A DNA stretch of 64,000 bases from Plantago ovata (Eukaryota; Streptophyta; Magnoliopsida; Lamiales; Plantaginaceae), in the NCBI GenBank assembly GCA_028274465.1, contig CM051455.1, positions 122,299,462 through 122,363,461 of the forward strand, read 5' to 3'. Shown one piece after another: positions 21,448 to 33,951 of this stretch. The notes under the pieces are model-generated. The model saw only the letters and a list, made by a program, of their open reading frames with translations. It made no database searches and was not told the DNA's origin. The position numbers and the translations under genes are program-made. How positions within the stretch are numbered: position 1 is the stretch's first letter; every line of letters begins with the position of its first letter.

Positions 21448-23342
21448 TCTATTCCTGTCTGTATTGATATTAAACATGTCCCCTCGGATAGATGACCGAT
21501 CACACAGATAGTGGGAGCTATGTGAGTTATCATCTATCCCAAACTCTTCCTAGTCGAGGTTCATCTCGGATGTAGGGGTCTTAATGAACCAGTTGAGACT
21601 AGTATGCGTGGAGGTTATACTTGTTAGAGCAAGCGTGAGCCGATCCCACGGCCACGGAACGGATTGTTGGACAATCAAGAAACATTCCCATAACTCCGCA
21701 TAGTTGTTCGAAGGGTGATTACCGAACAATGGAAGTACCAACCGGAAACTCCCATCGATGTATACTCTACACCAAAGTGTCTATGGGAACCGGAAAGCTG
21801 TCGAAGTGATGCCAGTCGTCCTTTGGACTTACAGGACTTTATCATCACATTTGTTGCCCCATATCCTTGGTGGACCCGTCGATGTCAGCTCTGAATAAGC
21901 AGTTGACCCAAGACACGATCCAGGATATGGCTACATACAAATGGGGATGATAAGTGATTCTGTGAAGGATTCATCTCTCATGTGTAGCACAGGAGAGCAC
22001 TGCTCATAGTCGTTCATAGTTGTGATTGGTAAAGCCGCTAGCCAGCGTATCAATATTATTATGATAGTCATAATAGATATTGGATTCACCAAGCAACTGA
22101 ATGAAGACGCCCGTGGATGTATTATTGGGATAGACACTTCATCGATCCTAGATGCGTTCGAGTCAGTCAGATGAAGGGACGTTACCATCGCCGCGTTGAG
22201 CGCAACAGACTTCACAACGAAAGGGTTTGCTTTGAGAAACCTCTCAAATGTCCTCATGTATTAATATTGCAAATGGAACCGTCTAGGAATTCCATTTTGC
22301 CTAGTCTAGAACTTGCTTAATACAATGAGGCCCTATGGGTCACACTATGTGGTGATTCAGCTTATCCGAATATCCTTGAAGATGGAATCGCAATTAATTT
22401 AGAATTAATTGTGATTGATGAATTATAATTGATTTGGAATTAATTATAATAATTTGTGGCTCAATTAATGATTTGGAATTATTAATTGAATTGGCTGATT
22501 AATTGTATTTTATGTAAATACAAATAAAGATTATATTTTAGAAATATAATAGAGGTTTGATTTAAAAGGATATGTTAATTTAGAATTAATATATGCACAT
22601 GGGCAAAATCTACTTGGAGTTTGAATTGCCTTAGAATTATAAGTGGGTCCCAAAATCAGGACCCACCTGACCCCCTTGGACGCGCGCGCGCAGCAGCAAT
22701 AGGGGAAGGAGTTCAACTCCTTCCTCTATTAGAAGTCAAGGGATAAGTTAGATTTTCCTGATTGAGTTTTAATTTGATTGGGAATGAATCTAGACTTGAA
22801 TTGGTTTCCTAGTGCGATAAGAATTAGATTCTTATTCCTTTATGAAGTCTAATTGATTATTCTTTAGGCTTCAATTGACTACTATATATAGTAGACTATT
22901 AGAGAGCTGCACAGTTAGTCTACCAGTTTTCTTAGAGAAAATAAAATCTCTCTCCTACCTCTCCCAAGCCACGCGCGCGCCACCCTACCGGAGGAAAAAC
23001 GTCGCCCCCATCTTCTTGGCCACACAAAGAATATCCTAGCATTCTTTCCGATAAGTTGTTCATCCGTGGATACCAAGGTTGAGATTCAAGGAGCTAGAAA
23101 CTAACTTTTATTGTCTTGCAGATAATCAAAGTATTGCAGATATCTTCGACTTCGACGAAGGAGAAGATTCACCGGATTATTACCAAGACTTGGTACCTGT
23201 GCTTGCTTTTGGAGTATTGTAAGTCTTCTGATTAACGTGTTTAATATATATGCTATATACATGATCAATTAACCTGCATGTTCAAAAAATTTCGAAATTC
23301 CGCTGTGTACCCTAGGGGTAACTCTGACCATATTTTCTTACA
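21367..23342 (+). repeat. 3' LTR of the Angela-like element
   Basis: It ends TTTTCTTACA at 23342, like the solo LTR end (CCTACA). It contains an AT-rich repeat block (22375-22510), a TATA-like box (ctatatatag, about 22882-22891) and a region with gataccaagg (about 23067). The first roughly 80 bp of the LTR is replaced by the inverted repeat. Confidence 0.85.
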
Positions 23343-23555
23343 GAAACAAACAAAAGACAAAAATTACAACTCGATTACGAACATCATAAAAACTGAAAAA
23401 CGAGACAAACACTTCGCTAAACTGCTTTTTGGCTTTCTTTGGACCCTTCTTTGCTTTTTTGGGATCTATTTTTCTTTTTTTTTCTTTTCCAGATTCTTTT
23501 CTTTTTCCTAGAATTTTTTCTTGTTCCTTCTTGTTTTCGATTTTTCTTTCTTTTT

Positions 23556-23591
<36 letters not shown>

Positions 23592-24780
23592 TATATAGCC
23601 AGCAGTAGCACAACGAAAAAGAAATTACAATGACTCACAAACGACCTCCCCAAACCTATACGAAAGAATAGGTTGGAGCACAAACTTTACGAAAAAGGAA
23701 GAAAAAACAAACTCACAACACTCAAAATCGAAAAACCATTCATAATGATAGCATAACCCCCTCCCCAAACCTATTCGTTAGAATAGGTTTTAAACAATGG
23801 ATCACACAATCTCACACTACCTCCTTCCTAGGCATTTAGCAATCTCAAAGCAAGGTGAAGACTTGTTGCCTCTTAGGTACATAATTACACGGGAAAACAA
23901 CCACAAGACTCTAACATGCATCATCTTATTATAGAGGCCTTCGTGAACCACAGTAGAGAAAACACCACTAAGTGATGTCGAGACTACCAAGCTTAACTAA
24001 GTGCATATATAAATGTGACAAGCCAAGCAAGAAAAACCTCAAACAAATTCATAGAGATGAAACGCATGGTCAAAGGTCATAACTAGTTAATCTACCCAAT
24101 AAAAAAGTTCAAAAAATTTGGCAATAAACTCCACATAAAAACCTGCAAAACTATACTAGGATAAATATAGTGTATGCAACTAAATACTAAGAAAACGGTA
24201 AACGTACAAATGCAAATGCAAACAAAAACTTTCACGAGTTATCATAAGCAAAATAAAGTATAGGAATACCCAGCGATAACCCCCCCCCCCAAACCTGAAC
24301 GTCGTCGCTCGTCCTAAACGTCGAAAGTGGATTTAAGGTGAGAGCTAACTTGTAGTTGTAACCTATATTACGCAAAGAAACTCGTGAGAAACCAAAACGG
24401 GTGATAAAAGAGGTAAAAAGATCAATAATATAGCATAGAAGGAGAAAATTGGGATTCCGAACGAAAATCCGAAACTCCGGGTTTCTGGACACCCGGGGCG
24501 AACAGCCCCAGGTGGGGGGCGATTCGCCTGGGGCGTCCAGAACGTCCCAGGCAGCCTGGACTTGCCAGGCGAATCGCCCCACGTGGGGGCGGTTCGCCTG
24601 GCATCTCCAGACTCCTGGAGACGCCTTTTTCCTCCCAAAACGCAAAATTATCATCTTAAAACCTATTTTATCACCAAAAATATACGAAAACATAAAATAA
24701 AACACAATGACATTCTCAAAATAAATATGCATGCAATGCAAGAAAGCGATAAAACTAAACTACATGCAACCATTACCACT
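23343..24780 (-). other. non-coding internal region of the gag-only element
   Basis: It includes a T/C-rich stretch with a T run of about 33 (23558-23590), a C run (about 24281-24290), two short hairpins built on aacctat...ataggtt (23653-23674 and 23768-23789) beside purine-rich tracts on the minus strand, and a GC-rich palindrome block (24491-24610). No convincing gene: lysine-rich frames here come from the T run. Confidence 0.6.
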
Positions 24781-24784
24781 AATG

Positions 24785-25696
24785 TTATCCATTATCAAAT
24801 GGAAACGAATCTTGTGCATTCGTTCCATTACTCCTCGCATCTTGGGAACCATCCTTGGCCCCTCTCCGTATCTGCTCAAGCAAGTTCATGATTCCCTGAA
24901 AACTAAAATTAACAAAACCAATAAAATAAAAATCTAAAAAATAACCAAGGGAATCAAATGGAAAATAAAAAGAGAAAAGAAGATCAAAACTTCTTTGGAA
25001 CTCATAGGTGGGTTCATGGACCAGAACGTAGGAGTCAAGATCAAAAGTATCTGCAACAATTGATTCAGAGACACCAAAATCTTCAGAGATTGGCTCCTCG
25101 ACCTCAACACAACTCACGCCATCACTTTCTGACTCAAGTGAAGCAATGGATTCAGTCATCACCTCCTCCATGACTTCCTCTTGACCAACAACCTCGACAT
25201 CCGCAAGTACGGACGTGGAATCCAAGCTAAGCACTGAAGAGACTTCATCAATGGATTCTTTTCCACATTCCTCTTCATCGACAATGTCGATTTCTGGTGG
25301 CTGACTACTGAAGCGAGACGTCCATGCCCTTGACCCGGGAGGTGAGTCCCTATCCCAATATTCCAGAAACTTGCTGGTTACTTCACCCCAAGTGCGCAAT
25401 GATTTTTCCGCCGGGATTCTGAGCCATCCTCGAGCGTACCCTTTCAAGGCTCCCATAAATCCTCTCATACAAAGTTGCTCATGTGATAAAATAACCCCCT
25501 CCACATTCTTACGAGGTATCCTCAACACACCTTCCTCGTATGTGTCTAAGAACTCTCTTGGATCATCACCCATCGAAAATGTGGAGAGAATGTAGTAGTA
25601 TGAAGGATCAAAGTCATAATCCTTGCAATCTTCATCCAATGTTATGCAAGGCCCTCGAGGCATCACATACCGGGGCAAAGGAACTCGTAGACTCAT
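24785..25696 (-). CDS. gag-like protein of the gag-only element
   Basis: A 303-residue open frame in the only gene position of the element. The N-terminal half (YYILSTFSMGDDPREFLDTYEE, GFMGALKGYARGWL, WGEVTSKFLEYWD) is a retrotransposon-gag core like those of Ty3/gypsy elements. The middle is very acidic (SVLADVEVVGQEEVMEEV). A hydrophobic aromatic stretch lies near residues 235-265 (FYFPFDSLGYFLDFYFIGF). No zinc knuckle is seen. Gag would form the particle in which RNA is copied. The reading frame is open. Confidence 0.75.
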   Translation of the reverse strand: MSLRVPLPRYVMPRGPCITLDEDCKDYDFDPSYYYILSTFSMGDDPREFLDTYEEGVLRIPRKNVEGVILSHEQLCMRGFMGALKGYARGWLRIPAEKSLRTWGEVTSKFLEYWDRDSPPGSRAWTSRFSSQPPEIDIVDEEECGKESIDEVSSVLSLDSTSVLADVEVVGQEEVMEEVMTESIASLESESDGVSCVEVEEPISEDFGVSESIVADTFDLDSYVLVHEPTYEFQRSFDLLFSFYFPFDSLGYFLDFYFIGFVNFSFQGIMNLLEQIRRGAKDGSQDARSNGTNAQDSFPFDNG

Positions 25697-26004
25697 CCTT
25701 TCATATGACTAGTTTCTGCACATGAGGAAACAAGAAACCAAGGAGCAAAATCCACAAAAGAAAAAACGAAAACTTGCAAAGAAAAACACAAAGAGTGCAA
25801 ACAAACACAATGTAACCAAGAACTTCGAGAGCACAAACACGCAAGGTAACCAAGATCAGATTAGATGAATTTACTGAAAAAGATAGGGGGAAAGAAATAG
25901 GGTAAGAAATTGAAATTTTTTGAGAGCAAACCCGAGAGCTTGTTCTTCTGTAGGGAATTGAATGCTGAAAATATAAATAAGCTAAAGAGAAAAAAGGAGT
26001 ATAG

Positions 26005-26022
26005 TCCCCGGCAACGGCGCCA
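26005..26022 (-). other. primer-binding site of the gag-only element
   Basis: On the minus strand it reads tggcgccgttgccgggga, three bases after the LTR. This is the standard Ty3/gypsy type of tRNA primer site and shows that the autonomous partner should be a gypsy-lineage element. Confidence 0.85.
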
Positions 26023-26025
26023 ATT

Positions 26026-27196
26026 TGATGAACGAGATTGTCAGACTCAATTAATCAAATAAATTTGTTTTTAGCCAAAGGCAACTCACAACTACAACGA
26101 ATACCAAGGCACGTAGTGTAGAAGTAAGATAACCTCGAGTGTCGATCTCTAAGGACTATAACTAGCTTTATCTAATTTAACTTAAACTATAAATCAGAAA
26201 TCAAGCAAAACACAGATTTTTCTTATCAATATAATGGAAGTTAGTGATAGTATGATCATTCAAAGCAACGGGTAATAATCATGCATGAAGTACTTGAAGT
26301 TTGTATAGAAATCTATGATCATGAATTGTCCTATGTGTTCTTTCAATTCAACACTACGAAGAGAGATGACTTAGATAGATCAAAGAAATAAAACAATAAA
26401 TCAAGTATTAAACGCGCGAAGCCACTCATGCATAATTAAGAACCCTAGCTCCCTAGCTAAGAAATCACATTCTATCACCAACAATAGATTTAGCTACTCA
26501 TAGATAAATTGCAATCAACAAGAATCAAAGAAAGATTGAATGAAAACATGTTGAATGAAATAAATAAAAGCAGAAAAATCGTGAGATACAAGTTAGCAAC
26601 GATGGTTGTCAATCTCCGATGAATTGCTTACTCACAAGCAAGAATCGAGAATCAAAGATGTCCAATCTCTATGCTTAAGCTTCCAAATCAATAAGAAAAA
26701 GAGTCTTGTATGCTAATAATTCCCAGAACAGGCTCTGGAGAATTTGTCTCTCAAAATAAGGTGAAAAGGTATGAAAAACGTAGAAAATAGGCAAACATAT
26801 ATATAGATATCGTAACAGTGTGGGACGAACCGCCTGGCACCGGGCGACCCGGGACCGGCAGAGTCGTGGACAACGAGTTTTTGAGTTGGTTTCCTTTTTG
26901 GACTCGATTTTGCCTTCTAGTGACCTTTAAGCCTTGAAACTCGTCCCCTAGGCCTCAAATCTCATCCGGAACCTTCTAGATACACCACGAATGTCTTCGA
27001 AACACCAAAACTTCGTCCTCTTCATCAATATTGCCCATAAACATACTTTTTTTTACCTAAAACCTGAAAAATGCAAAGAAAAGGGAAACGTGACACTATT
27101 CTAATAAAATGCACTAAAATATAAGCTAAATTAACCTAGAGGATAGCTAAATTGGTGAAAAAGACTCGAATGAAAGTGTAAAATACACGTTCATCA
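26026..27196 (-). repeat. 5' LTR of the gag-only element
   Basis: TGATGA...TCATCA ends, 1171 bp, followed inward by the primer-binding site. It is close to the solo LTR at 8692-9907, with a GC-rich block at 26821-26860. On its outer side the Sirevirus sequence begins with ATAGT. Confidence 0.92.
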
Positions 27197-27649
27197 ATAG
27201 TATCTATGTTGTGCGAGAAGCTTAACGGTTTTGAGTTCTCAGCAAGGGTAAAACAGAGATTCATCTGCGTTAGTGGAGCCTTTGCATTAAATGCGTAGTG
27301 GTCCACTAACAAAAACCATCAGAGCACACTTTCTCTTTGTGATATCAACTGTTAGATAAAAAACTGCTTTAAATCAATGGTCACGATTGTATTTCATGTC
27401 ATGATTAACAACGAGTTTATTTGTGCCACGATTAACGTCACAAATTGAATTTACCTTGATTCACGGGATTTGACCCTTTTTACCTCAGCGCTAATTGCTT
27501 GCTGAAGTAAATGAGAATCTTTTCAGAGATTTTTGACAAATTGACTTTGGCACTTACCTTTTTAGGTAACAAGCCTTGTATTTGCTAAAAGTTTCCCCTT
27601 AATCAAATATCTCATATTTCTTCAAGTTAAAAGACATTTCTGAGTTCCC

Positions 27650-28010
27650 GTTTCAGCAAATTCTTTTTATATTGAGATATCCTTTGGTAAAATCCGAGAA
27701 GTGTTCTTGCTCTTTGTTGACTTTCCGTCTCAGGTTTTTCCTTTGATACTTGAATACCTATTTCAGTATCTTTGATTGTCTGAATGCCCGTTTCAGCAAT
27801 CCTTAAAGTTTTTCTCTTACTGAGTGCCCGTCTCAGCAAGTGATCAAGTTTCCTAACAAATACCCGTTTTGAAGGAATTACTTGCTGAATGCCTGTTTCA
27901 GCAATCATGTAGTGAACTATCATTTCTTTTAGAAGAAATCAGTGGAAGGAGCTTTATACATGTAAGCATACTTTGACTTGCTGAATGCCTGTTTCAGCAA
28001 TCTGCCAATT
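27650..28010 (-). repeat. array of TTGCTGA-type imperfect palindromes (minus-strand Sirevirus)
   Basis: At least five units of the form ttgctgaa-a-crggyattcagcaa lie just beyond the end of the polymerase gene. They correspond to the array at 49008-49371 in the plus-strand element. Confidence 0.75.
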
Positions 28011-28143
28011 TTATCCCTTACTATTGAGGTATTTCAATCAATCCAAGGTTATACATTAGCATTGTGAACCTATTATCTGGTAGGGGCTTGGTAAAGATGT
28101 CGGCAAGTTGATCATCAGTACCTACTTTCACAACCTCAATATC

Positions 28144-31100
28144 TCATTTTTCCACATGATCTCTAATGAAATGATGTCTAATATCAATGTGCTTTGTCCT
28201 TGAGTGGAACTTAGGATTTTGCGTGATAGCAATAGCACTTGTATTATCACAAAAGATTGATGTTTTCTTTGCAGAAATACCATAATCTCTTAATTGTTGC
28301 TGAATCCATAGGATTTGAGCTGTGCAACAACCAGCTGCAATGTACTCAGATTCAGTAGATGAATTGGCAACACAGGTTTGCTTCTTGCTGAACCATGGTA
28401 TTAATCTAGTACCTAGAAACTGACAAGTTCCAGAAGTACTTTTTCTATCAAGAGTTGATCCTCCATGATCAGCATCAGAATAACCAACCAATTCCAATCC
28501 AGGATCTTTAGGATACCATAATCCAACATTGATTGTACCTTTGACATATTTCAATATCTTAAGTGCCTTTTTGTAGTGTGATTCTCTTGGATCAGATTGG
28601 AATCTTGCACACACACAAACAACATACTGAATCTCAGGTCTACTTGCTGTTAAATACAACAAGGAACCAATGAGCTTCCTATACTTGTGGTCTTCAACAC
28701 ACTTATCTTCTTTAGTATAACCCAATTTGGTACAAACACTCATAGGGATCTTTTCAGGTTTTGCTTCCTCTTTGATCCTAAACTTTATGAGCATTTCCTT
28801 TGCATACTTTGCTTGATTTATGAATATTCCATCTTTGAGTTGCTTGACTTGCAATCCTAGGAAATAATTCAATTTACCCATCATACTCATTTCAAACTTG
28901 TTTGTCATGAGTTTGGTAAAATCATCACAAAGTTGCTTGTCCTTAGATCCAAATATTATGTCATCCACATAAATCTGAACTAAGAATATTTTACCATCAT
29001 GGTTCATGGTAAACAAAGTTTTGTCAACTTCACCTTTCATGAAACCATTATCCAGCAAGAACTTAGCTAAGGTATCATACCAAGCTCTTGGTGCTTGCTT
29101 TAGACCATATACGGCTTTCTGAAGCTTGTATACCATCTTGGTTTCTGAGGGAAGTTCAAAGCCAGGGGGTTGTTCCAAGTAGACTTCTTCAGCAAGTTCA
29201 CCATTTAAGAATGCACTTTTAACATCCATTTGATAAACAATGAAGTCATTTTGAGCAGCAAAGGCCAAGAAAAGTCTAATTTCATCCAATTTGGCAACTG
29301 GTGCATAAGACTCATCATAGTCCAATCCTTCAGTCTGACAGTAACCTTGAGCAACTAAACGTGCTTTGTTCCTTGTTACTTCACCAAACTCACTCAGCTT
29401 GTTTCTGAACACCCACTTTGTACCAATTGCTTTCTTGCCTTCAGCAAGGGGTACAAGTTTCCAGACTTTGTTCCTTTCAAATTGATCTAGTTCTTCTCCT
29501 ATTGCCTTGATCCATTCAGAATGCTTCTTCTATGGTCTTGGTTTCAATTTCTGAAACAAAGCAAGAGAACAAAGCTTCTACTTCTACAACATTTGCTTCT
29601 TCAGCAAGTTCATGAGTAGTAGATACTTTGGATCTAGTCACTTGGCGTTTGTCAATATCACCAATCATATCCGTAGAGGGATGATCTCTAATCCATTTAT
29701 TAACAGGTTTTCTACTCTTTGGATCTGGATAAGTTTGCTCATCAGCATGTGACTCTTCAGTATGTACTTGCTCAGTACTCCTGGTATTTTGTTGTGTCTC
29801 TGCTGAGATAGGTTCATCAGCAACTACTTGTTCAGCATTGCTAGATTGTGGTAACTCGTCAACAGGCACAGGAAGTTGCATTGTTTCAGCAACATCCGGA
29901 GCAACTGCGTCTTTTGCTGGAAATTCTTTGTCATGAACTATATTTATCTTGTCATGACTCGGGGGAGGAGAGTCATTGTCAGAATCATCATTTAGTTCAA
30001 TTGACTTGACTTGCCTAGCATCAGATTCAGTTCTTTGCTCGTGTATGAGTAGCTTCTTCATACAATCTGATATTTCTTCTTCAGCAGGCACTCCTTGTGA
30101 CTTTTCATAGAATACAACATGCACTGATTCTTCAATCTTTTGTGCCTTTTTGTTGTAAACTCTATAAGCTTTACTATGCAAGGAGTAACCAAGAAATATC
30201 GCTTCGTCTGCCTTTGGTTGCAAAGTTCTTAGGTATTCTCTACCATTGTTAAGAACAAAACACTTACAACGAAATACTCTTAGATGAGTGATGTTAGGAG
30301 GTCTTCCAAAGAATAACTCATAGGGAGTTTTGTTGTATTCCTTAGTAATCAGACATTTGTTTTGAGTATAGCAGGCGGTATTAATCGCTTCAACCCAGTA
30401 AGCTTCACTTATTTCAGTGTCAGCAAGCATTGTTCTTGCAGCTTCCTTTAGGGTGCGATTCTTCCTTTCAGCAACACCATTTTGTTGTGGTGTCCTTACT
30501 GAGGATAACTGATGTTGTATGCCTTTTGAAGTGCGATACTTAGTTATGTACTGGTTCACAAACTCAGTACCATGGTCTGTTCTTATGACTTTTACCTTGT
30601 CATTTTTCATGACTTCAAGCTTATTTAGCAAGTTAGGTATTTCAGTCCTTGTTTCAGACTTGTGCTTGATAAATACTAGCCAAGTGAATCTTGAATAGTC
30701 ATCTACCACCACCAGACCATACTTCTTACCAGCATAGCTTGTTGAAGAAGATTCAAACAAGTCCATGTGCAAGAGTTGTAAAGGTTTTGTAGTTGACGGT
30801 ACTGCCTTGTTCTTAAAAGAAGATTTGGTTTGCTTTCCTTGCTGACATGCATTGCAAACACCATCCTTCTTGAAAGTAACCTTAGGTAATCCAACTACAA
30901 GTGCCTTTTTAGACAGCTTATTCAGCGTCTTGAAGTTTAGGTGACTTGTTTCTTTATGCCATAACCATGCTTTTTCAGCAAGGCAATCATGATCTGAGAC
31001 AAGGCATTTTTCAACGATTGCTGAAGACCAATCTACAGTGTACAAACCGTCTGATCTTCTAGCAACCATAATAACCTTCTTTGTCTCAAAGTCTATAAGT

Positions 31101-33839
31101 TTACATTCATCACTTTTGATTTTGATGAAGTATCCTTTATCAGCGAATTGACTCATGTTGAAAAGGTTAAACTTAAGATTTTTGACATAAAGAACTCCCG
31201 AAATGGTAATGCATCCTAACTTCACGTCACCATAACCTTTTGTAGAACCAAAGCTTCCACCAGCAAACCTTATTGTTGGACCTTTAGACTACCGTTTATA
31301 GTTTATAAGGTTATTCTTGTTGCCCGCCATGTGCTTTCCACAACCACTGTCAAAGTGTCAGATTGCATTGTTTGTCTCCGTGGCTGAAGTCTGCACAATC
31401 AGGAGCAAACAAGTTAATTATCCAATATTGGATGTCCATTAACATGTTCAAGAATGCATCCAGTGGAAACCCAAGTCTTAAGTTTTTCAACATTGACTTG
31501 TTTTCTACTTGTTGAGGAACTAGGAGGTTTTGAGCCAAAAGACTTTTGATTCGTGCTGATCAAATCCACTTTCTGATGTGGTATCTTGCTCGGTTGACCT
31601 TTTTGCTGAACATACTTTTCAGTAAGTTCTTTTCTGGCAAGGTTCCTTCTAGCCCTAGCGTTTTGAGTTTTGTTAGAACTCTTAGGCTTGGTTTTATTCA
31701 TCTCTATGAAGTATCTTTGCTGACTTTGCTTATACTCATGAAAAAGTTGACTTTGCTTGGTTTTGAAATCGAGTCCACTTTTCGAAGAATGCAGATCTTT
31801 TGTCTCAGCAACCTTACTTGATTCAGGTTTGTCAGCAAAGGTCTTCTGATTACTTTTAGTAATCTTGCCTTTTGTCTTAACAAATTGCTTTTCAGCAACT
31901 TGTTTGGCGGAATGCTTTACAACATCCTTCTTCTTAACAGTTTGCTTTTCAGCAACCTGTTTTCCTTTTCAAGTCTTGTTACTTTGAGTAGCAACAGCGG
32001 GCTTTACTGCCGTAGGTACTTGATTGCATTTTTCAGCAACCATAGATTGACCAATCTGATATAGTTCTGGTTGACCACTATCAGTTGCGCGTACAAAGGT
32101 AATTGGTGATTTGTCTTTACTCAAGATTATTACGTCATCACCTTCATACGTTGCACCTAAACCTTCTTTCTGAGATGGATCTCTCAGATAAGAATTTAGT
32201 TCAGTCAGCGTATTACTTGCATCATCATAAGATTTGAAATTGATTTTCACCTTTTTCATTTCTTGTATTTCAGCAAGTAACTTTAGAATTGAGGACTGAT
32301 ACTCTTCCAATTCTATTGCCATTTGAGAATTCTTCTCTGTAGCTTCAGCAATCAACTTCTTGAGATACAATATTTCAGCATCCTTCTTTTCCGACTCTTC
32401 TTTCAGCAAGACGTACTTTTCAGTAGTTTGCTTGGTCAGAGTTTCAGCATTCTGTAGTTTCTCTTGCTGTTTGCTGAGAGTTTTCTCAAACCTTTCGATT
32501 TCTCCTTGAATTCTATCAAGGTCAATATCATCTTCACTTTCTGAGTCAGAGTCAGAGGTAGGACTGTTTACCTGACCGGCCATTAGGCAGAATTCATAGT
32601 TTGACACATCTGGATAAGCTTCCATAGTTATTCCACAAACTTCCTTGCCAATCTCTACGTCAAGAGTGGCTTCTTCTTCTTCTTCAGTGTCTGAGCTTTC
32701 TACCTCACTGTCTTCGGAGCTGGTATCAATGCACAACGCATCGATTTTTGCCTGAAGCTTCTTCTTTTCTTCAGCAATAAAAGCCCTTTTGAACATCTTC
32801 TTCTGTTCAACAGATTTACCTTTCAGCAAAGGACAATTTGCTTTGAAGTGTCCAGGCTTTTTGCAGTAAAAGCAAAGATCATTTCCAAATAGTTGTTCTT
32901 CAGAGGAATTTGCTTGCTGAGCCTGCTTGTTCAATGAGCTAGCCTCATTCTTGTATTTATGGTAGTTGTTACCAAGATGCTTTTTCAGCTTCTCTTTTTC
33001 TTTTCACCTTTCAAGTTCCTTACTGATGAATTTCTTCATGTTTTTAACAACTAAAGCATTTTCATTAGCAGGCTCTTTATCATTCTTCTTTTCAGAAGAT
33101 GACGACTTTGCAACAAGAGCAATGTTTTGCGATTTTTCAGCAAACACATCTTCTCTTTGCTTTGTCTCGTAGTTGACAGTAGCAAGATGAGAGAACAACT
33201 TTGTAGGTGTGATGTTTGGCATTCCTTGATTATAGTAGAAATTCTGAGTATGGATCCATTCTTGGTTCAGACTTCTGATAATGGTTTTCACCTTCTCAGA
33301 ATCTGAGTAAAGATTTCCAACTCCTACGCAGCCATCTCACTTACTAGAGTTGTGAATTTGAAGTCCAAGTCTTCCAGTGACTCATTTGTACCTTGTTTAA
33401 AGTTCTGGAACTTTAACTTCAGCACTTCGAGTTTGTTTTCCTTGGTTTTACCAGATCCAACGCAAATATCTTGAACCATTTTCCAAGCTTCCTTAGCAGT
33501 TTTGGCACCCCATAGTTTGCACTGTATAGTATCCGGAGTTGACCGAATGATGATGTTTCTTGCTTGGCCATCAAGACGGAATCTTTTGGCTTCGTCGGAA
33601 GTCCATTCCTCTCTTGGTTTTGGAACGGCAGTGTCAACCGGTTCTCCTAAGATAGTTTCCTTACCAACGGGATCCGTGGTTTTGTGAGGAAAACTTCTCT
33701 CAAGTTTAGTGATCTTGATAGGTCCATCATTTATGACAGTGGCCATTTCATCACTAATGGTCTCAAGATGTAGCATCATGTTGTTTCGCCATTTTTCATA
33801 GTTTTCCAGCTTCAGCAAGGGAGCGTCTCCTAAAGACAT
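28144..33839 (-). pseudogene. gag-pol region of the minus-strand Sirevirus
   Basis: The gag part (about 33840-31970) starts MSLGDAPLLKLENYEKW, has a UBN2-type core and a zinc knuckle CFYCKKPGHFKANC, then a long acidic coiled-coil-like region (QQEKLQNAETLTKQ). The integrase part (about 31230-29520) has GVLYVKNLKFNLFNMSQF, the zinc region ending CNACQQGKQTKSSF, and the core with VDDYSRFTWLVFIKHKSE, RTDHGTEFVNQ and TPQQNGVAERKNRTLKEAA. The polymerase part (about 29410-28140) has [43 protein letters not shown] and the RNase H end with [12 protein letters not shown] and [18 protein letters not shown]. This is the SIRE signature style. The coding region has several breaks. Confidence 0.9.
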
Positions 33840-33937
33840 CCTGTCAGCAAAAGACTACCAAACTGATCAAGCGAGAGTGATTTACGGAAAGCACCTAAGG
33901 GGATCTAGGTTCAGTGCTGAAGGTTAAAGAACCTCCG

Positions 33938-33949
33938 GCTCTGATACCA
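33938..33949 (-). other. primer-binding site of the minus-strand Sirevirus
   Basis: On the minus strand it reads tggtatcagagc two bases after the LTR, the initiator-Met tRNA type used by most plant copia elements. Confidence 0.9.
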
Positions 33950-33951
33950 CT

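Larger units (their letters stand above)
15373..23342 (+). mobile_element. Angela-like Ty1/copia element with nested material, broken
   Basis: The parts in order are: the start of a long LTR (about 15373-16192); a Sirevirus LTR fragment, a gap and an unidentified block; a gag-pol region (about 18128-21260); and a 3' LTR (21367-23342) preceded by a fold-back. The two LTR stretches match at about 93% over roughly 330 bp counted by eye (about 24 differences). With an assumed 1.3e-8 substitutions per site per year this suggests about 2.5-3 million years, if they are partners. The exact left end is uncertain (15373-15388), and no matching target duplication was found. The coding region is broken in several places and the polymerase part is incomplete. 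The lineage call rests on the long LTRs and gag style. Confidence 0.75.
23343..27196 (-). mobile_element. gag-only (TR-GAG-like) LTR element, 5' LTR and internal region
   Basis: On the minus strand: 5' LTR 27196-26026, primer-binding site 26022-26005, gag-like gene (25696-24785), then a long non-coding region down to the Angela-like LTR. No protease, integrase or polymerase is seen, so it is non-autonomous and would need proteins of a Ty3/gypsy relative. Its 3' LTR is not identified with confidence. The right LTR end at 27196 abuts Sirevirus DNA. The element looks incomplete in the window. Confidence 0.8.

Noticed and set aside
21248-21511. Two genes of nearly identical sequence on opposite strands
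   Set aside because: Both frames are read from the arms of one perfect inverted repeat.
23338-23683. Lysine- or phenylalanine-rich proteins
   Set aside because: They are translations of a long T/A run on either strand.
14214-27196. One gag-only element from the LTR at 14214 to the LTR at 27196, with outer bases ATAGC and ATAGT as duplication
   Set aside because: The bases match only four of five, the two LTRs are much more diverged than the 26026 LTR is from the solo LTR at 8692, and the outer flanks are an F-box gene on one side and a Sirevirus on the other.
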